The notes below the pieces were generated by a model, which saw only the letters and a list, made by a program, of their open reading frames with translations, was not told the DNA's origin and ran no database searches. 31,712 bases of DNA. Origin: Silene noctiflora (taxonomy: Eukaryota > Streptophyta > Magnoliopsida > Caryophyllales > Caryophyllaceae). Numbering within the stretch: position 1 is the first letter of the stretch; each line of letters starts with the position of its first letter. The DNA lies in NCBI GenBank assembly GCA_009801015.1, contig VHZZ01000165.1:175410-207121 (forward strand). Reading direction: 5' to 3'. The position numbers were made by a program, and so were the translations under genes. Shown piece after piece: positions 29,506 to 31,712 of this stretch.

Positions 29506-30240
29506 TTAGACGTTCTTATATTATGAGATCAACGTAAACCTTTATGAATTCCTTATTTATTCGTAGGGTTGATGATTTAGTTTCAAACCATGTGAGGGAC
29601 AAGTGAAGATGATTGCATAGATATTGGGACTGACGTCTGTGAGTCTAACATTGGAGTTCTTTTATCTCATTCGGGCTACCATAGAGCCTGTCTAGTGTAG
29701 CAAATCAGTTGAGGACAATGTTGCCATGTAGGTTTATGCAGCCTCTGTTTTTTTCCTTTACTCTTAGTACTGAAACTTTTCTTTTTCAATGAGTTAAGGA
29801 TTTACTACTCTCTACTCTAGTCTTGGATTATGATTGATTAAGCCACAAATGACTTCGATCAACTGGTTTCAAAGTCAGAACCACTTGGTTTTGCAATGGC
29901 CTCAAGGGCCCTCAACTGATTCAAAGTCGGAACCACTCGGTTTTTGTTTTCACATTCTGTCTGAACAGTTTTTCTTTCTCATTTGCCTCTACTGTTCAAC
30001 AACTAAATCTAGACACAAATGACTTGTTCATTTGGGTGTGCTTCTCAGGAAATTTTACATTTTGTAATTTGATATATACCGTTTGTACTTACCAAGTTTC
30101 GATTATTAGTCTTATACTCCGACACACAAAGCGACTTTGTTACATGTTTTTTACATAGAAAGTTCATCATTTACTGAAATTATTACACCATTATTTATTA
30201 CTCTGTACTAGGCAACTTATCAAGTATCAACTGATATTTG
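29506..30240. other. 3' flank of FBA gene 2 with a 54-bp-spaced direct repeat
   Basis: No gene is seen. CAACTGGTTTCAAAGTCAGA with following ACCACTTGGTTTT (29860-29892) recurs as CAACTGATTCAAAGTCGGAA with CCACTCGGTTTTT (29913-29945). This region has no counterpart at the same place in copy A. Confidence 0.55.
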
Positions 30241-30400
30241 TTGCTCCATTACTTACTGTTTTACTGAGATTATTATGCAGTTATTGTAATCAGAGTGTTG
30301 GTGTCACATTGCTTTCCGCCCGTGAGACCCATTGCTGCGCAAGACGTAACCTGAGTTCCCAGACGATCAACACAGATTTGTACTTCCACCAGGTATTGTT

Positions 30401-31264
30401 GTTTAGGGTTAGGCGTCTTGCTTGCGCACACGAGTACTATGTCCGATTTAACTTGGCTTTCAATGGCCGTTTTGATAGCGTTTTCCTGGTAACTTCCTCC
30501 AGGGTTAAGACCTGGACATGAAGTTCACATATAAAAACCATTGTTATAGGAGCATAACCATATTACTCGTAGTTTGCAAGATGCGTACCAGACTTGTTCA
30601 TTATGGTGAGAATGTCATATTCATTCTTCCAGTGTAGCGACCTCGTGAAGTACGCAGTTTGGTCCAACACGCTAGCTAGGCATGTTCCAGCTTGGACTTT
30701 ATTGGAGCAACCTAATGCAACGTAAGTCATATTAGAACAGATTTAATGAAACATTAAACATGACAGTAATGAAGTACTCCACAGAAAACAGAGGATACCA
30801 GCTTTGGGTAAAATGGTGTCTTTGAGCACGGCCCTGGACTCAAAATCCATGGGATGTAACCATCCCACAACCCGTGTATAGTAAAGTTGTCGTGTATGAT
30901 CGGGCTTGAACATTTAGCAATGTTACAAAAGGCTGGAGGCCATGTTTGGGAAAAAACCATATAGCTAAAGGCCTTTAGCTGTGCCTCAACTATCACGTTC
31001 AAGGGGAAGAACAATATCATGGAATATTGTTCGACATCTTGATAATTATTTGTCTATTAATTATTCAGAATTGTTTCTTGTGTGTTCTTTATATTTAAAA
31101 TGCTACAAGTATTATTTATATAGAACTTGTGAAATAGGAGTATGATTGTATGAAAGGTGACATATAACTCCCATGCAAATTTAGAAATCGTATTCATTAG
31201 TTCGGGAATATGCAGTCGTGACATATAACTTACACTCATTTGCAATTAAGTAGAATGTAATTTT
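30401..31264. other. Intergenic, nothing recognised
   Basis: No gene or known repeat is supported. Short open frames have no recognisable domain. Confidence 0.45.
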
Positions 31265-31319
31265 CGAGACCAGGAGAAGTGGAGTACCACTGGCGTTTTT
31301 CCGAGACCAGGAGAAGTGG
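31265..31319 (+). repeat. Short direct duplication at the breakpoint of the third F-box copy
   Basis: CGAGACCAGGAGAAGTGG occurs at 31265-31282 and at 31302-31319, 37 bp apart. Genes 1 and 2 have it once (as CGAAACCAGGAGGAG). Confidence 0.9.
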
Positions 31320-31608
31320 TAAACTCCTGTGTTACCGCAAAGACCCCGTCACTGAAACTTATGTCATATCCGTTGTTGACCGTCACACCCTTGAAAAACT
31401 TGAAGAATGTCTAGACTGGCCACCATTTTTGGGGGAAGAAGGTACTGATGACAATGTAGAATGGCCGCCTTTTGTGGAGGAAGAAGGTGTTCTTAGGCGA
31501 ATCAAAATATTTGGACCTGTTAATGGAATTTATTGCATATTCAGAAGTCTGATTGATAAATGGGTTGGCACCTTGACTCTGTGGAACCCAACAACTAGAG
31601 AGTACAAA
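31265..31608 (+). pseudogene. Truncated third copy of the F-box/FBA family
   Basis: From 31278 to about 31608 the sequence matches gene 1 from about 19899 to 20235: FSETRRSGKLLCYRKDPVTE, the acidic WPPF repeats, FGPVNGIYCIFRSLIDKWVG and WNPTTREYK. The F-box is missing in front, and homology stops abruptly after EYK, where gene 1 continues HIHPQISF. A 37-bp offset duplicate of CGAGACCAGGAGAAGTGG (31265-31282 and 31302-31319) marks the left breakpoint. The open frame runs on to 31671, but its last residues are unrelated. Without F-box and FBA C-terminal half it cannot be a working SCF receptor. Confidence 0.85.
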
Positions 31609-31712
31609 ACTACAAACATGTTGGTGAGCCGAAGTCGTATGCTCCCAAAGATGATATTTATAAGCACTTAAGACCTAACACTAACTAGTAGTATAATGGC
31701 AATAAGGGTCGA

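Larger units (their letters stand above)
27797..30400 (+). repeat. Segmental duplication, copy B (contains FBA F-box gene 2)
   Basis: Homologous to copy A from about 330 bp upstream of the F-box start to a 3' block at about 30240-30400 (TATGCAGTTATTGTAATCAG, CCTGAGTTCCC, ACTTCCACCAG). Between gene end and that block, copy B has roughly 700 bp more than copy A, either inserted here or deleted there. Confidence 0.85.

Overview
The window is nuclear DNA of a flowering plant. The evidence is GT-AG introns in multi-exon genes, plant-type F-box families, a DRP1 (phragmoplastin-type) dynamin, an L1-type LINE, a Ty1/copia remnant and many Stowaway and Mutator-type MITEs. A core eudicot is likely. The Stowaway and Mutator-type MITE families remind me of Caryophyllales, but I cannot fix the species from sequence alone. 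A 283-N gap and one further ambiguous base show that this is a draft assembly.

Layout, left to right. Positions 1-2035 hold the 3' part of a decayed Ty1/copia pol on the minus strand, followed by degenerate GACCCGA repeats. An intact single-exon F-box/LRR/FBD gene lies at 3542-4960 (+). It converges on an intact eight-exon F-box gene of the At3g61730/RMF type (5352-8203, -). A 113-bp tandem duplication and a tRNA-Ala(CGC) follow. A complete 16-exon DRP1A-like dynamin gene occupies 9840-16007 (-). I spliced it by hand into an uninterrupted 610-codon frame. One of its introns contains a perfect 46-bp-arm hairpin built next to a duplicated copy of its own splice acceptor.

From 16 kb rightwards the window is accessory and repeat-rich. 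It holds a Stowaway element in the DRP1 upstream region, a long-TIR foldback element with a 9-bp target duplication and an assembly gap in its loop, and three members of one F-box/FBA family (19781-21085, 28127-29493 and a fragment at 31278-31608). Between them lie a 5'-truncated LINE with a perfect 16-bp target-site duplication, a Mutator-type MITE with a perfect 9-bp target-site duplication plus relatives, and a Stowaway nested in a TTCAG-rich repeat.

The genes do not form a pathway. DRP1 acts in membrane scission and cell-plate formation. The F-box proteins would be substrate receptors of SCF ubiquitin ligases. The most interesting signals are the mosaic identity of the two large FBA paralogues (a nearly identical block inside diverged flanks, which looks like gene conversion), their acidic WPPF repeat, and the DRP1 intronic hairpin with its decoy acceptor. 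I found no clearly new multi-gene system.
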